Positions 1-8,493 of a DNA stretch of 39,871 bases are shown here, one piece after another (position 1 is the first letter of the stretch; every line of letters starts with the position of its first letter). This DNA comes from an uncultured Lachnospiraceae bacterium (GTDB lineage Bacteria > Bacillota > Clostridia > Lachnospirales > Lachnospiraceae): NCBI GenBank assembly GCA_934432885.1, contig CAKRYY010000029.1:1-39871 (forward strand). The letters are read 5' to 3'. The position numbers were made by a program, and so were the translations under genes. The notes below the pieces were generated by a model. The model saw nothing but the letters and a program-made list of their open reading frames with translations. It did no database searches and had not been told where the DNA came from.

Positions 1-444
1 GCAGGCGGGGATCATGAAGTGCGTTCAGACAGCGCCGATGCCTATCGGGAAACTTTGGAGAGGGAGCTGGAGGAACTGCTTGGCGGCATGGAAGGGGTCG
101 GCAGGGTAAAGGTTATGATTACGCTTTCCTCTACTGGGGAGGAAATCGTAGAAAAGGACAGACCTACAAACCGCTCCAATCTGACGGAGAATGACGGCAG
201 CGGAGGAAGTCGCAGCACGGGTGAGCTTGGAAGTGAAGAAAGTACGGTATTTATAACGGATAAGGACGGCAGGCAGATTCCCTATGTACGGAAGACCTTA
301 AGACCGGATATAGAGGGCGTTGCGGTAATTGCACAGGGAGGCGGAAATGAGATGGTGCGAAAAAATATCAGTGAATCAATTCAGGCATTATTTGGACTTA
401 ACGCGAATAAAATTAAAATAGCTAAAATGAAAACGACAAAGTAA
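1..444 (+). CDS. spoIIIAG: Stage III sporulation protein AG (5' truncated)
   Basis: SpoIIIAG is part of the SpoIIIA-SpoIIQ channel that links mother cell and forespore during engulfment. The reading frame is open to the left edge, so the N-terminal cytoplasmic and membrane part lies outside the window. What remains has the family's helical stretch ending in a GVGRVKVMITL strand, a polar region rich in Ser, Asp and Gly, a RPDIEGVAVIAQGG strand and a C-terminal ALFGLNANKIKIAKM tail, as in ring-building-motif proteins related to FliF/EscJ. A GTG at 19 can be read as a start, but the frame continues upstream and the domain would be incomplete. spoIIIAH follows 13 bases later, as in other sporulators, so the pair is the end of the spoIIIA operon. 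Identification is from family recall. Confidence 0.9.
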   Translation, partial: AGGDHEVRSDSADAYRETLERELEELLGGMEGVGRVKVMITLSSTGEEIVEKDRPTNRSNLTENDGSGGSRSTGELGSEESTVFITDKDGRQIPYVRKTLRPDIEGVAVIAQGGGNEMVRKNISESIQALFGLNANKIKIAKMKTTK

Positions 445-457
445 GGGGAAGAATCAC

Positions 458-1213
458 GTGAAAAATGTACTGAAAAAAAACCAGATTATGATTACGGCGC
501 TTGCAATTATGATTGCAGTGGCAGGATACCTCAATTTTGCAGGTACGAAGTTGAGTGATGAAGAACTGATGAAAGTCTCTGGCGAGTCGGTTATTGCCGA
601 GGGTGGAACAGCTATGGCAGACACAGAGCTAAGCGATCCTTATACAAGCGCGGCATTAGAGATTTCTGATGAGGACATGGAGCTGGAGGCTGCGGACGCG
701 GATACTCTGCAGGACATCGAAAGTCTGGATACGGACAATGTGACAGCGTCAGCAGATTATTTATCAGAGGATTTGCAGCAGGATACTGCAATGGGTGAAA
801 CCGCGCAGAGTGAAGTGACAGAGAGCGATATGCCAGGTGAAGCGGTATTTACCTCGACAACGAATGTAAATTCTCTTTCCGGGGCAAAACTAATGAAGGA
901 ACAGACAAGGGCAAAGAATAAGGAAACACTGATGGATATTATCAACAGCGCAGGAATTTCTGAAGAACAGAAGCAGAGCGCTATCGAAGGGATGATTGCG
1001 CTTACCGACGCAGCGGAGAAGGAGACGGCAGCCGAAATTCTGCTGGAAGCAAAAGGCTTTCAGGATGTTGTGGTCAGCATCAGCGACAGCGGTGTGGATG
1101 TTGTAGTCAGTGCAGATGGACTTTCAGATGCACAGTGTGCGCAGATTGAGGACATTGTTGCACGTAAGACAGGGGCAGCACCGGAAAATATCATCATACA
1201 GTGTAGCAAATAA
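458..1213 (+). CDS. spoIIIAH: Stage III sporulation protein AH
   Basis: SpoIIIAH is the mother-cell membrane protein whose extracellular domain binds forespore SpoIIQ across the intermembrane space. The start is GTG, with an AAGGGGAAG ribosome site just upstream. Residues 8-27 form one hydrophobic anchor. The segment from about 35 to 135 is acidic and low in complexity. The C-terminal ~100 residues carry the ring-building fold, with an EEQKQSAIEGMIALTDAAEKE helix region and a final NIIIQCSK strand. At 251 residues it is somewhat longer than the Bacillus protein (about 218) because of the acidic linker. It is cotranscribed with spoIIIAG. A new promoter lies directly after its stop, before deoB. 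Confidence 0.92.
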   Translation: MKNVLKKNQIMITALAIMIAVAGYLNFAGTKLSDEELMKVSGESVIAEGGTAMADTELSDPYTSAALEISDEDMELEAADADTLQDIESLDTDNVTASADYLSEDLQQDTAMGETAQSEVTESDMPGEAVFTSTTNVNSLSGAKLMKEQTRAKNKETLMDIINSAGISEEQKQSAIEGMIALTDAAEKETAAEILLEAKGFQDVVVSISDSGVDVVVSADGLSDAQCAQIEDIVARKTGAAPENIIIQCSK

Positions 1214-1232
1214 AAGGGTAGTATGATATAAT
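1204..1232 (+). promoter_or_regulatory. Extended -10 promoter before deoB
   Basis: A perfect TATAAT (1227-1232) is preceded by TGA, giving the TGn extended -10 form. The best -35, TAGCAA at 1204-1209, matches only 3 of 6 and overlaps the end of spoIIIAH; the spacer is 17 bases. It would start transcription about 40 bases ahead of deoB. Called from sequence pattern only. Confidence 0.5.
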
Positions 1233-1279
1233 GAATCAGACATTATATATAACTTTAATGTACAGAAAGAGGAATGAAT

Positions 1280-2431
1280 ATGAAAAGAGTATTTTTGATT
1301 GTGCTTGACAGTTTTGGGATTGGAGAGATGGAAGATGCGGCAGAGTATGGTGATAAGGGAACAAACACCATCGCTTCCGTAGCTTCCAGCTCTTATTTTC
1401 ATGTACCGAATCTGCGTAAGCTTGGTTTGTTCAATATAGATGGCGTAAGCTGCGGAGAGAAGATGGAGCAGCCAGAGGCCTTAATTGCCCGTATGAAGGA
1501 GGCTTCCAAGGGTAAGGATACGACGATTGGACACTGGGAGATTGCCGGTATCCTTTCCAAGAGACCGCTTCCCACATATCCGAATGGATTCCCAAAGGAG
1601 GTTTTAGATGCGTTCACAGAGCGTACCGGCAGGGAAATCCTTTGCAATAAGCCGTATTCAGGCACCGAAGTTATCAAGGACTATGGTGATGAGCATGTAA
1701 AAACCGGCAAGCTGATTGTATATACTTCTGCAGACAGCGTTTTCCAGATTGCTGCGCATGAGGATGTGGTTCCGGTTGAGCAGCTTTACGAATACTGCAA
1801 AATCGCCAGAGAGATTTTACAGGGCGAGCATGGCGTAGGCAGGGTAATTGCGCGTCCGTTTATCGGAGAGAGCGGCAATTATACGCGGACACCCAGAAGA
1901 CACGATTTTTCACTGCTTCCGCCTTCTGTTACGATGTTAGACCAGCTTTCAGAAAATGGCTATGCGTCGATAGGCGTAGGAAAAATCAAGGATATTTTTG
2001 CAGGCAAGGGCATTACAGAGTATGTATATACACAGGGCAATGCCGATGGCATTGAGAAGAGCCTTGCATATATGGATAAGGATTTTGAGGGACTTTGCTT
2101 TATCAATCTCGTAGATTATGATATGCTCTATGGACATCGTAATGATATTGACGGCTATGCAAAGGCTCTGACCTATTTTGACGAGAAGCTTCCTGAGTTT
2201 TTTGCGAAAATGCGGGAGGATGATATTTTAATGATTACAGCAGATCATGGCTGTGACCCGGGTTACACGGTATCTACGGACCATTCCAGAGAGCATACGC
2301 CGTTTCTTATGTATGGAAAGAAGGTTACGCCGAAAAATATGGGCACAAGGGAAACCTTTGCGGACATCGGCGCAACAGTGCTTTCTTATTTTGACATAGA
2401 GCCGCAGTTTGCGGGCAGCTCCATGCTGTAA
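1280..2431 (+). CDS. deoB: Phosphopentomutase
   Basis: DeoB interconverts ribose 1-phosphate (or 2-deoxyribose 1-phosphate) and the 5-phosphate, linking nucleoside breakdown to central carbon metabolism. It belongs to the alkaline-phosphatase superfamily. Metal-binding and catalytic motifs are visible: VLDSFGIGEMEDA at 8-20, the phospho-threonine segment GKDTTIGHWE at about 78-87, and ADHGCDP plus DHSREHTP in the C-terminal third. The 383-residue length fits the family (about 390). An in-frame ATG two codons upstream (1274) is only one base from the AGAGG ribosome site, whereas the ATG at 1280 is seven bases away, so 1280 is preferred. It lies alone between the spoIIIA operon and prfC. No nucleoside phosphorylase gene is next to it. 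Confidence 0.95.
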   Translation: MKRVFLIVLDSFGIGEMEDAAEYGDKGTNTIASVASSSYFHVPNLRKLGLFNIDGVSCGEKMEQPEALIARMKEASKGKDTTIGHWEIAGILSKRPLPTYPNGFPKEVLDAFTERTGREILCNKPYSGTEVIKDYGDEHVKTGKLIVYTSADSVFQIAAHEDVVPVEQLYEYCKIAREILQGEHGVGRVIARPFIGESGNYTRTPRRHDFSLLPPSVTMLDQLSENGYASIGVGKIKDIFAGKGITEYVYTQGNADGIEKSLAYMDKDFEGLCFINLVDYDMLYGHRNDIDGYAKALTYFDEKLPEFFAKMREDDILMITADHGCDPGYTVSTDHSREHTPFLMYGKKVTPKNMGTRETFADIGATVLSYFDIEPQFAGSSML

Positions 2432-2459
2432 AAGAAACAAAAGGAACGAGGAAGAGCAC

Positions 2460-4058
2460 GTGGGTAACGATTATAGTCAGGAAATTAACAAAAGAAGGAC
2501 ATTTGCCATTATTTCACACCCGGATGCCGGTAAGACGACATTAACGGAAAAATTCCTTCTCTATGGCGGCGCAATCAACTTGGCAGGCAGCGTAAAAGGA
2601 AAGGCGACTGCGCGGCATGCAGTATCCGACTGGATGGAAATTGAAAAGGAAAGAGGTATTTCTGTTACTTCATCGGTACTGCAGTTTTCGTATGATGGAT
2701 ACTGCATCAATATTTTGGATACGCCAGGACACCAGGACTTTTCAGAGGATACATACCGTACTCTGATGGCGGCGGATTCAGCCGTTATGGTAATCGACGC
2801 ATCAAAGGGCGTTGAGGCACAGACAAGAAAGCTTTTTAAGGTCTGTGTAATGCGTAAGATACCGATTTTTACATTTATCAATAAGATGGACAGGGATGCA
2901 AATGATACGTTTGACCTTTTGGACGAAATAGAAAAGGAGCTTGGCATTGCCACCTGTCCGGTTAACTGGCCGATTGGCTGTGGAAAAAACTTTAAGGGCG
3001 TTTATGACCGGCAGAAGGAATGTGTGATTACCTATGCGGATACCCGTAAAGGTACGACGGAGGGTGAGACGACCATAATTCCGATTGGCGAGAAGGAAGA
3101 AATCTTAAAGCTTGCAGGAGAAGAACTGACAGACAAGCTTTTTGATGAAATTGAGCTGCTTGACGGCGCGAGTGCAAAGTTTGACATAGAAGAGGTGCGC
3201 AGCGGCAATCTGACACCGGTATTTTTTGGCTCTGCGCTGACAAACTTCGGTGTGGAAATCTTTTTAAAGCATTTCCTTGAAATGGCGACACCGCCGCTTC
3301 CCAGAAAAGCAGATATAGGACTGATAGACCCTGTAAAACAGGATTTTTCAGCATTTGTATTCAAAATACAGGCGAATATGAATAAAGCGCATCGTGACAG
3401 AGTCGCTTTTATGAGAATCTGTTCGGGCAGGTTTGATGCAGGCAAGGAAGTCAGACATGTACAGGGCAATAAGGTCATGCGTCTTTCTCAGCCGCAGCAG
3501 ATCATGGCGAGTGAACGTAAGGTTGTGGATGAGGCATACGCCGGCGATATTATCGGCGTTTTTGATCCTGGAATCTTTTCGATTGGAGATACGGTCTGTG
3601 CACCAAAGGAAAATTTTGCGTACGAAGGGATACCGACCTTCGCGCCGGAGCATTTTGCAAGAGTGCGGCAGCTTGATACTATGAAGAGAAAGCAGTTTGT
3701 CAAGGGAATTACGCAGATTGCGCAGGAGGGTGCAATTCAGATTTTCCAGGAATACAATACCGGCATGGAGGAAATTATCGTCGGTGTAGTCGGCGTATTG
3801 CAGTTTGACGTTTTGAAGTATCGTCTGGAAAGCGAATATAATGTAGAAATCCGTCTGGAAAATCTGCCCTATGAGCATATCCGCTGGATTGAAAATAAGG
3901 ATGAGATTGACCTCACAAAGCTGACGGGAACCTCTGACATGAAGAAGATTAAGGATATGAAAGGCAATCCGCTGCTGCTCTTTGTCAACGCATGGAGCGT
4001 GGGGATGACGCTGGACCGCAACAAGGGATTGATTTTATCAGAATTTGGACGGAATTAA
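2460..4058 (+). CDS. prfC: Peptide chain release factor 3
   Basis: RF3 is a GTPase that removes class I release factors RF1 and RF2 from the ribosome after peptide release. GTPase motifs are clear: the P-loop SHPDAGKTT at about 19-27, DTPGHQDF (G3) and INKMDRD (G4), followed by EF-Tu-like beta-barrel domains and the RF3 C-terminal domain. The start is GTG at 2460, five bases after a GAGGAAG ribosome site; an upstream in-frame ATG at 2409 lies inside deoB and would add an unrelated tail. The resulting 532 residues match the family. It ends 13 bases before the next gene, and that gene's ribosome site overlaps the end of prfC, which suggests co-expression. Confidence 0.96.
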   Translation: MGNDYSQEINKRRTFAIISHPDAGKTTLTEKFLLYGGAINLAGSVKGKATARHAVSDWMEIEKERGISVTSSVLQFSYDGYCINILDTPGHQDFSEDTYRTLMAADSAVMVIDASKGVEAQTRKLFKVCVMRKIPIFTFINKMDRDANDTFDLLDEIEKELGIATCPVNWPIGCGKNFKGVYDRQKECVITYADTRKGTTEGETTIIPIGEKEEILKLAGEELTDKLFDEIELLDGASAKFDIEEVRSGNLTPVFFGSALTNFGVEIFLKHFLEMATPPLPRKADIGLIDPVKQDFSAFVFKIQANMNKAHRDRVAFMRICSGRFDAGKEVRHVQGNKVMRLSQPQQIMASERKVVDEAYAGDIIGVFDPGIFSIGDTVCAPKENFAYEGIPTFAPEHFARVRQLDTMKRKQFVKGITQIAQEGAIQIFQEYNTGMEEIIVGVVGVLQFDVLKYRLESEYNVEIRLENLPYEHIRWIENKDEIDLTKLTGTSDMKKIKDMKGNPLLLFVNAWSVGMTLDRNKGLILSEFGRN

Positions 4059-4071
4059 CAGGAAACAGTAT

Positions 4072-5253
4072 ATGAAAAAAGTATCATTTCCAATTTGCCT
4101 GCTCTTTTTGGGACTGACATTTTACGGTGCATTTTTCTTAGATACATCCAAAGCTGTACCGGAGACGGTGTCGGCGCAGGAGTGCTGGGAGGTGCAGCCG
4201 GAGCAGACAGTGGCAAAAGAACCGTTACAGAGGAAAAATACCGGATATGCGTATACGCAGCTTTCGGATACGGAACAGCAGCTTTATACAGATATTTTAA
4301 ATGTATTGGAGGCACAAAAAACAAATGTGACAATCACTGCTGCCGATCAGCAGGCGGTTGATAGGGTGTTTCAGTGCGTTATGGACGACCATCCGGAGAT
4401 TTTTTATGCGGACGGATACTGGCTGCGGATTTATACGGATGCTTCCGGGAAAACGATTAAAAAGACCTTGTTTTCAGGAAAATATATTTATTCTACAGAG
4501 GAGGTTACGGCACGCAGGGAACAGATTGCTGTAAAGACTACAGAAATTTTAAGCGGGCTTCCTGTGGATGGGGATGTTTACCAAAAGGTAAAATATATCT
4601 ATGAATATCTGATTCGAACCACAGAGTATGCGCAGGACAGTGTTGACAATCAGAACATCTGCTCCGTCTTTTTGAATGGAAAATCTGTATGTCAGGGCTA
4701 TGCGAAGGCGGCGCAGTATCTGTTTGATAAAGCCGGTATTGAAAGTGCTTTTGTCAGAGGACAGGATTTGAATGGTCAGGACCATGCGTGGAATCTGGTA
4801 AAGACAGAGAGCGGCTGGTATCATGTAGATGTGACATGGGGAGACGCTTCCTATGTAGGCAGGGAGGATGGCTTTGAAAGAAATGCCTCCATGCCGCAAA
4901 TCAATTATGAATATCTTTGTGTTACAGATGAAGATATTCTGCGTAGCCACAGGATAAAAAGCACGGTTTCGCTTCCTGTCTGTGATTGCAGAGCGGACAA
5001 TTATTTTGTACGGGAAGATGCGTATTTCGAGAATGTGGATATGGAGAAGGTAAAGGCGCTTTTTGAACAGGCGGCAGGGAAGGAACCCTTCTATGTGACA
5101 CTGCAATGTGGCGATGATGCAGTCTATGCGGAAATGGAGCAGAAGCTGATTGCAGGACAGCAGGTATTTTCCTTCCTTCCAAAAGGAAACAGCGGTGTTG
5201 CCTATACCTGCGACCCCTTGCAGAGATGCTTAAGTTTTTGGCTGCAGGACTAG
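4072..5253 (+). CDS. Exported transglutaminase-like domain protein
   Basis: A 393-residue protein with an N-terminal hydrophobic segment (about 5-23) followed by a possible signal-peptidase site after VSA at 33-35, so it is exported or anchored by an uncleaved signal. The central region is a transglutaminase-like (papain-fold) domain with the full triad in its usual setting: Cys207 in SVCQGYAKA, His238 in DHAWN and Asp253 in HVDVTWGD. Such domains in Clostridia act as proteases or amidases, or bind peptides; the substrate here is unknown. The start at ATG 4072 has an AGGAAA ribosome site six bases away. It follows prfC closely, although the two proteins have no known shared role. The C-terminal ~110 residues are not recognised. 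Confidence 0.8.
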   Translation: MKKVSFPICLLFLGLTFYGAFFLDTSKAVPETVSAQECWEVQPEQTVAKEPLQRKNTGYAYTQLSDTEQQLYTDILNVLEAQKTNVTITAADQQAVDRVFQCVMDDHPEIFYADGYWLRIYTDASGKTIKKTLFSGKYIYSTEEVTARREQIAVKTTEILSGLPVDGDVYQKVKYIYEYLIRTTEYAQDSVDNQNICSVFLNGKSVCQGYAKAAQYLFDKAGIESAFVRGQDLNGQDHAWNLVKTESGWYHVDVTWGDASYVGREDGFERNASMPQINYEYLCVTDEDILRSHRIKSTVSLPVCDCRADNYFVREDAYFENVDMEKVKALFEQAAGKEPFYVTLQCGDDAVYAEMEQKLIAGQQVFSFLPKGNSGVAYTCDPLQRCLSFWLQD

Positions 5254-5279
5254 GCAAAAATGGATGATTTTGCTATAAT
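5251..5279 (+). promoter_or_regulatory. Sigma-A promoter of the asp23-recN operon
   Basis: A perfect TATAAT (5274-5279) is preceded by TGC (extended -10). The -35 is TAGGCA (5251-5256, 4 of 6), and the spacer is 17 bases. It overlaps the stop of the preceding gene and would give a leader of about 80 nucleotides that contains the hairpin at 5311-5344. Confidence 0.65.
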
Positions 5280-5310
5280 AATAAAATACGAGCATGAAAT
5301 GAAAAAGTGA

Positions 5311-5344
5311 GCTGGAAAACACGAAAGCGTGCGGTGTTGCCAGC
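5311..5344 (+). other. 5' UTR hairpin before asp23
   Basis: GCTGG (5311-5315) pairs with CCAGC (5340-5344), and AACAC (5318-5322) pairs with GTGTT (5334-5338), leaving an 11-base loop GAAAGCGTGCG. The hairpin ends three bases before the AGGAAAGGG ribosome site. No U-tract follows, so it is not a terminator. It may stabilise the mRNA or control translation of the first gene; that is inference. Confidence 0.45.
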
Positions 5345-5364
5345 AGAAGGAAAGGGATGGCAGT

Positions 5365-5745
5365 ATGGAGAAGGACGTACAGCGTAGAGAAGTGGTACTA
5401 CAGGGAGATCATCAGATTGGTGAAGTGCAGATTGCAGATGATGTAGTTGCCATGATTGCCGGGCTTGCAGCACTGGAAGTAGATGGCGTGGATTCACTGG
5501 CAGGCGGCGCTACAAATGATTTTCTTTCTAAGGTTGGCGTAAAAAATACCGGAAAGGGCGCGCGGGTAGAGGTCATTGACCGCGTTGTCAGCGTAGAGAT
5601 GGCAGTAAATCTGAAATATGGTTATAATATTCCGGCGGTTTCGGGTAAAATACAGGAAAAAGTAAAAAATGCGATAGAGACGATGACGGGATTGACAGTT
5701 GCGGACGTCAATATCCGTATTGCTGGTGTCGCTATAAACGAATAA
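5365..5745 (+). CDS. Asp23/Gls24 family protein (YqhY-type)
   Basis: A 126-residue Asp23/Gls24 family protein. In Bacillus the orthologue YqhY sits between the acetyl-CoA carboxylase genes and nusB and has been linked to control of acetyl-CoA carboxylase activity; here it heads the nusB operon without accBC nearby. Family features are the GEVQIADDVVAMIAGLAALEVDGV segment, the glycine-rich LAGGATNDFLSKVGVKN stretch and the C-terminal GLTVADVNIRIAGVAI strand. The start is ATG at 5365 after an AGGAAAGGG ribosome site; a longer frame from 5329 would run through the leader hairpin and is unlikely. nusB starts about 10 bases after the stop. Confidence 0.85.
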   Translation: MEKDVQRREVVLQGDHQIGEVQIADDVVAMIAGLAALEVDGVDSLAGGATNDFLSKVGVKNTGKGARVEVIDRVVSVEMAVNLKYGYNIPAVSGKIQEKVKNAIETMTGLTVADVNIRIAGVAINE

Positions 5746-5755
5746 GGATAAAGTG

Positions 5756-6181
5756 ATGGGAAGAAGAGAACAAAGAGAACAGATTTTTAAGCTGCTGTTC
5801 CGTGTGGAGTTTAATCCGAAGGAGGATATGCCGGAGCAGCTTGCGCTTTTCTTTGAGGACACAGAAGAAGAGATGGCAGAGCCGGATCAGGCCTGCATTA
5901 CAGAAAAGTATGAAAAAATCATGGAAAAGCTGTCCGAGATTGACGGTCTTTTAAATGAGAAGGCAGAGAAATGGACAACGCAGCGCATGGGAAAGGTAGA
6001 GCTTACCATTCTGCGGCTTGCTGTTTATGAAATCCTTTTTGATGAGACTGTTCCGGTCAGTGTTGCAATTAACGAAGCGGTTGAACTGGCGAAAAAATTC
6101 GGTCAGGAAAATGCAAAAGCATTTGTCAATGGCATTCTTGCCAAATTTGCACAGCAGGAACCTTTAAAAGAGCAGGTATGA
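5756..6181 (+). CDS. nusB: Transcription antitermination factor NusB
   Basis: NusB binds boxA RNA together with NusE (ribosomal protein S10) and supports antitermination in rRNA operons. The protein is 141 residues, alpha-helical, with the N-terminal GRREQREQIFKLLFRVEF and the C-terminal conserved blocks LRLAVYEILF, PVSVAINEAVELAKKFG and FVNGILAK. A GTG three bases earlier (5753) is only four bases from AAGGA, while ATG 5756 has the better seven-base spacing. Its last bases overlap the start of xseA in the arrangement ATGA, which indicates translational coupling. In Bacillus folD lies between nusB and xseA; it is absent here. Confidence 0.95.
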   Translation: MGRREQREQIFKLLFRVEFNPKEDMPEQLALFFEDTEEEMAEPDQACITEKYEKIMEKLSEIDGLLNEKAEKWTTQRMGKVELTILRLAVYEILFDETVPVSVAINEAVELAKKFGQENAKAFVNGILAKFAQQEPLKEQV

Positions 6182-7383
6182 AAAATATTTATTCTGTAGC
6201 ACAGGTCAATTCCTACATCAGAAATATGTTTGGACAGGATTTTATGCTGCAATCAATCCGTGTCCGAGGTGAGGTCAGTAATTGTAAGTACCATTCTTCC
6301 GGACACATTTATTTTACCTTAAAGGATGAAAAAAGCGCGGTTGCCTGCGTGATGTTTGCAGGGAGCAGGAGCGGGCTTGCGTTCCGTCTGCAGGAAGGAA
6401 TGCAGGTTGTTGCAGAGGGCAGCATCGACGTTTATGAGCGGGATGGAAAATACCAGCTCTATGCAAGGCAGATTACACAGGACGGCGTCGGCTTTTTATA
6501 TGAGCGGTTTGAACAGCTAAAGAAAGAGCTGGAGGAGCTTGGCATGTTTGCACCGGAATACAAGCAGCCGATTCCGAAGTATATCAGCCGGCTGGGCGTT
6601 GTGACAGCGCCTACGGGAGCGGCGGTAAGAGACATCATTCAGATTGCAGGACGACGGAATCCGTATGTACAGATCATCTTATATCCGGCTATCGTACAGG
6701 GGGACAAAGCACCCGAGAGCATTATAAATGGTATTCACGCATTGACAAGGCAGAAAGTGGATACCATGATTGTTGGAAGAGGCGGCGGTTCCATAGAGGA
6801 TTTGTGGGCGTTTAACGAAAGAGAAGTGGCGCAGGCAATTTTTGACTGCCCCGTACCTATCATATCTGCAGTAGGGCATGAGACGGATACGACCATAGCT
6901 GATTTTGTCGCGGACATGCGTGCGCCTACGCCTTCGGCAGCCGCAGAGCTTGCCGTCTATGAATATTCCAGACTGGAAGAGAAAATAGAAGAATATGGTG
7001 CGGCGCTGATGCGGGACATGCTTGGCAGATGTGGAAGCTATCGCAGCTATGCCGAAAAGCTTGGCGCTTTGTTAAAGGCGGTCAGTCCGCTGGGAAGGCT
7101 TCGGCAGAATCAAAGTGATTTGCTGCGTCTGGAAGAACGGCTGCAGGCTGCTATGAAGGAGAGAACCTTACAGAAGCGTCATCAGCTTGCATTGTATACA
7201 GAAAAATTAAAGGGACTATCTCCACTTGAAAAGTTAAATCAGGGTTTATCTTTTGTATCTGATGCCGCTGGAAAAGCAGTGACGAATGTCGATAAGGTAG
7301 AAATAGACAGTGAATTGACAATTCACATCAGAAATGGCATTTTAAAGGCAAGGGTAACGGAAAAGGAAGGGATACTGCGTTGA
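6178..7383 (+). CDS. xseA: Exodeoxyribonuclease VII large subunit
   Basis: XseA is the catalytic subunit of exonuclease VII, which degrades single-stranded DNA from both ends into short oligonucleotides. The N-terminal OB-fold (about 1-105) has the NCKYHSSGHIYFTLKD segment. The catalytic domain follows with GVVTAPTGAAVRDI, the VGRGGGSIEDLWAFNE block and SAVGHETDTTIADFVADMRAPTPSAAAEL. The C-terminal part is predicted to be a long helical coiled coil, as in the family. The length of 401 residues is close to the usual 400-450. It overlaps nusB and xseB by four bases each, so the three are coupled. Confidence 0.97.
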   Translation: MKNIYSVAQVNSYIRNMFGQDFMLQSIRVRGEVSNCKYHSSGHIYFTLKDEKSAVACVMFAGSRSGLAFRLQEGMQVVAEGSIDVYERDGKYQLYARQITQDGVGFLYERFEQLKKELEELGMFAPEYKQPIPKYISRLGVVTAPTGAAVRDIIQIAGRRNPYVQIILYPAIVQGDKAPESIINGIHALTRQKVDTMIVGRGGGSIEDLWAFNEREVAQAIFDCPVPIISAVGHETDTTIADFVADMRAPTPSAAAELAVYEYSRLEEKIEEYGAALMRDMLGRCGSYRSYAEKLGALLKAVSPLGRLRQNQSDLLRLEERLQAAMKERTLQKRHQLALYTEKLKGLSPLEKLNQGLSFVSDAAGKAVTNVDKVEIDSELTIHIRNGILKARVTEKEGILR

Positions 7384-7598
7384 AAAAGCAGACAGCGGAA
7401 AACAGGACACTTGAGGGGGCTTTTGCTCAGCTGGAGGATGTGATTTCCCATCTGGAATCGGAGGAAATTACGCTGGATGAGGCATTTGCAGCATATCAGG
7501 AAGGCATGGAGCTTTTGCAGTTTTGCAATGCTTCTATTGATAAGGTGGAAAAAAAGGTACTCAAACTGAATGAGAAGGGTGATTTGGATGAATTTTAA
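7380..7598 (+). CDS. xseB: Exodeoxyribonuclease VII small subunit
   Basis: XseB is the small helical subunit that packs on the coiled coil of XseA; several copies bind one XseA. The 72-residue sequence has the family signature LEGAFAQLEDVISHLESEEITLDEAFAAYQEGMELL, split here over residues 10-45, and a C-terminal amphipathic helix. It starts with TTG, overlapping the xseA stop, with AAAAGGAAGG upstream. The low-efficiency start fits tight coupling to xseA translation. Its end overlaps the start of ispA by 11 bases. Confidence 0.93.
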   Translation: MKKQTAENRTLEGAFAQLEDVISHLESEEITLDEAFAAYQEGMELLQFCNASIDKVEKKVLKLNEKGDLDEF

Positions 7599-8481
7599 GG
7601 AAGAACAGGCAAGAAAAATTGCTGAAGTGGAGCAGATAATAAAGAGCTTTTTGCCAGAGGAAAAAGGATGGCAGAAAACAGTATTATCTGCAATGAACTA
7701 TTCTGTTTTGGCTGGCGGGAAAAGATTACGCCCGTTACTTATGCTGGAAACCTATCGGATGTTCGGCGGTACGGAGAAAGCAATAGAGCCGTTTGTGGCG
7801 GCTATTGAAATGGTGCATACCTATTCGCTGGTACATGACGACCTTCCTGCGATGGACAATGACGAATACCGCAGGGGCAGAAAGACGACACATGCCGTTT
7901 ATGGAGAAGCAATGGCGATTCTTGCAGGAGACGGACTTTTGAATCTTGCATTTGAAACGGCAGCAAAGGCATTTTCACTTGGCGGTGAACCGGCGGGAAT
8001 CGGTAGGGCGCTTTCTCTTTTTGCAAAAAAATCCGGTGTAGAAGGAATGATTGGCGGGCAGACGGCAGACATTGAAGCAGAGGACATGGGCGAAAATGTA
8101 ACAGAAGAACAACTGTTATTCATTCATGAGCATAAGACCGCAGCCCTGATTCAGAGCGCTATGATGGTGGGTGCTATCCTTGCCGGCGCTTCGGATGCAG
8201 ATATAAAAAAGATAGAAGGAATTGGATACGATATAGGAATCGCTTTCCAGATTCAGGATGATATTCTGGACGTAACGGGAGATGCCGCAAAACTGGGAAA
8301 ATCTATCGGCAGTGATGAGAAAAATCATAAAGTAACATACGTTACTTTAAAAGGACTGGCACAGGCACAGGCGGACCAGCAGGCACTTTCAAGCCGTGCG
8401 GTAGAGCTGCTTGCTTCCTTTGCGCAGAGAAACCTCTTTTTGGAGGAACTGGTGAAAAACCTGATTACGAGGAATAAATAA
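7588..8481 (+). CDS. ispA: Polyprenyl synthetase (farnesyl diphosphate synthase)
   Basis: This condenses isopentenyl diphosphate with dimethylallyl or geranyl diphosphate to make farnesyl diphosphate, the precursor for undecaprenyl phosphate and quinones. The protein is 297 residues. The first aspartate-rich motif is DDLPAMD at 84-90, the second is QDDILD at about 225, and GGKRLRPLL lies at 43-51. The ATG at 7588 lies inside xseB and is preceded by GAAGGG; a longer frame from 7570 is rejected because it has no ribosome site. Its position directly before dxs places isoprenoid precursor supply and use in one operon, as in Bacillus. The chain length of the product is inferred from family membership. 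Confidence 0.95.
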   Translation: MNFKEEQARKIAEVEQIIKSFLPEEKGWQKTVLSAMNYSVLAGGKRLRPLLMLETYRMFGGTEKAIEPFVAAIEMVHTYSLVHDDLPAMDNDEYRRGRKTTHAVYGEAMAILAGDGLLNLAFETAAKAFSLGGEPAGIGRALSLFAKKSGVEGMIGGQTADIEAEDMGENVTEEQLLFIHEHKTAALIQSAMMVGAILAGASDADIKKIEGIGYDIGIAFQIQDDILDVTGDAAKLGKSIGSDEKNHKVTYVTLKGLAQAQADQQALSSRAVELLASFAQRNLFLEELVKNLITRNK

Positions 8482-8493
8482 AGGGGTATTTAT

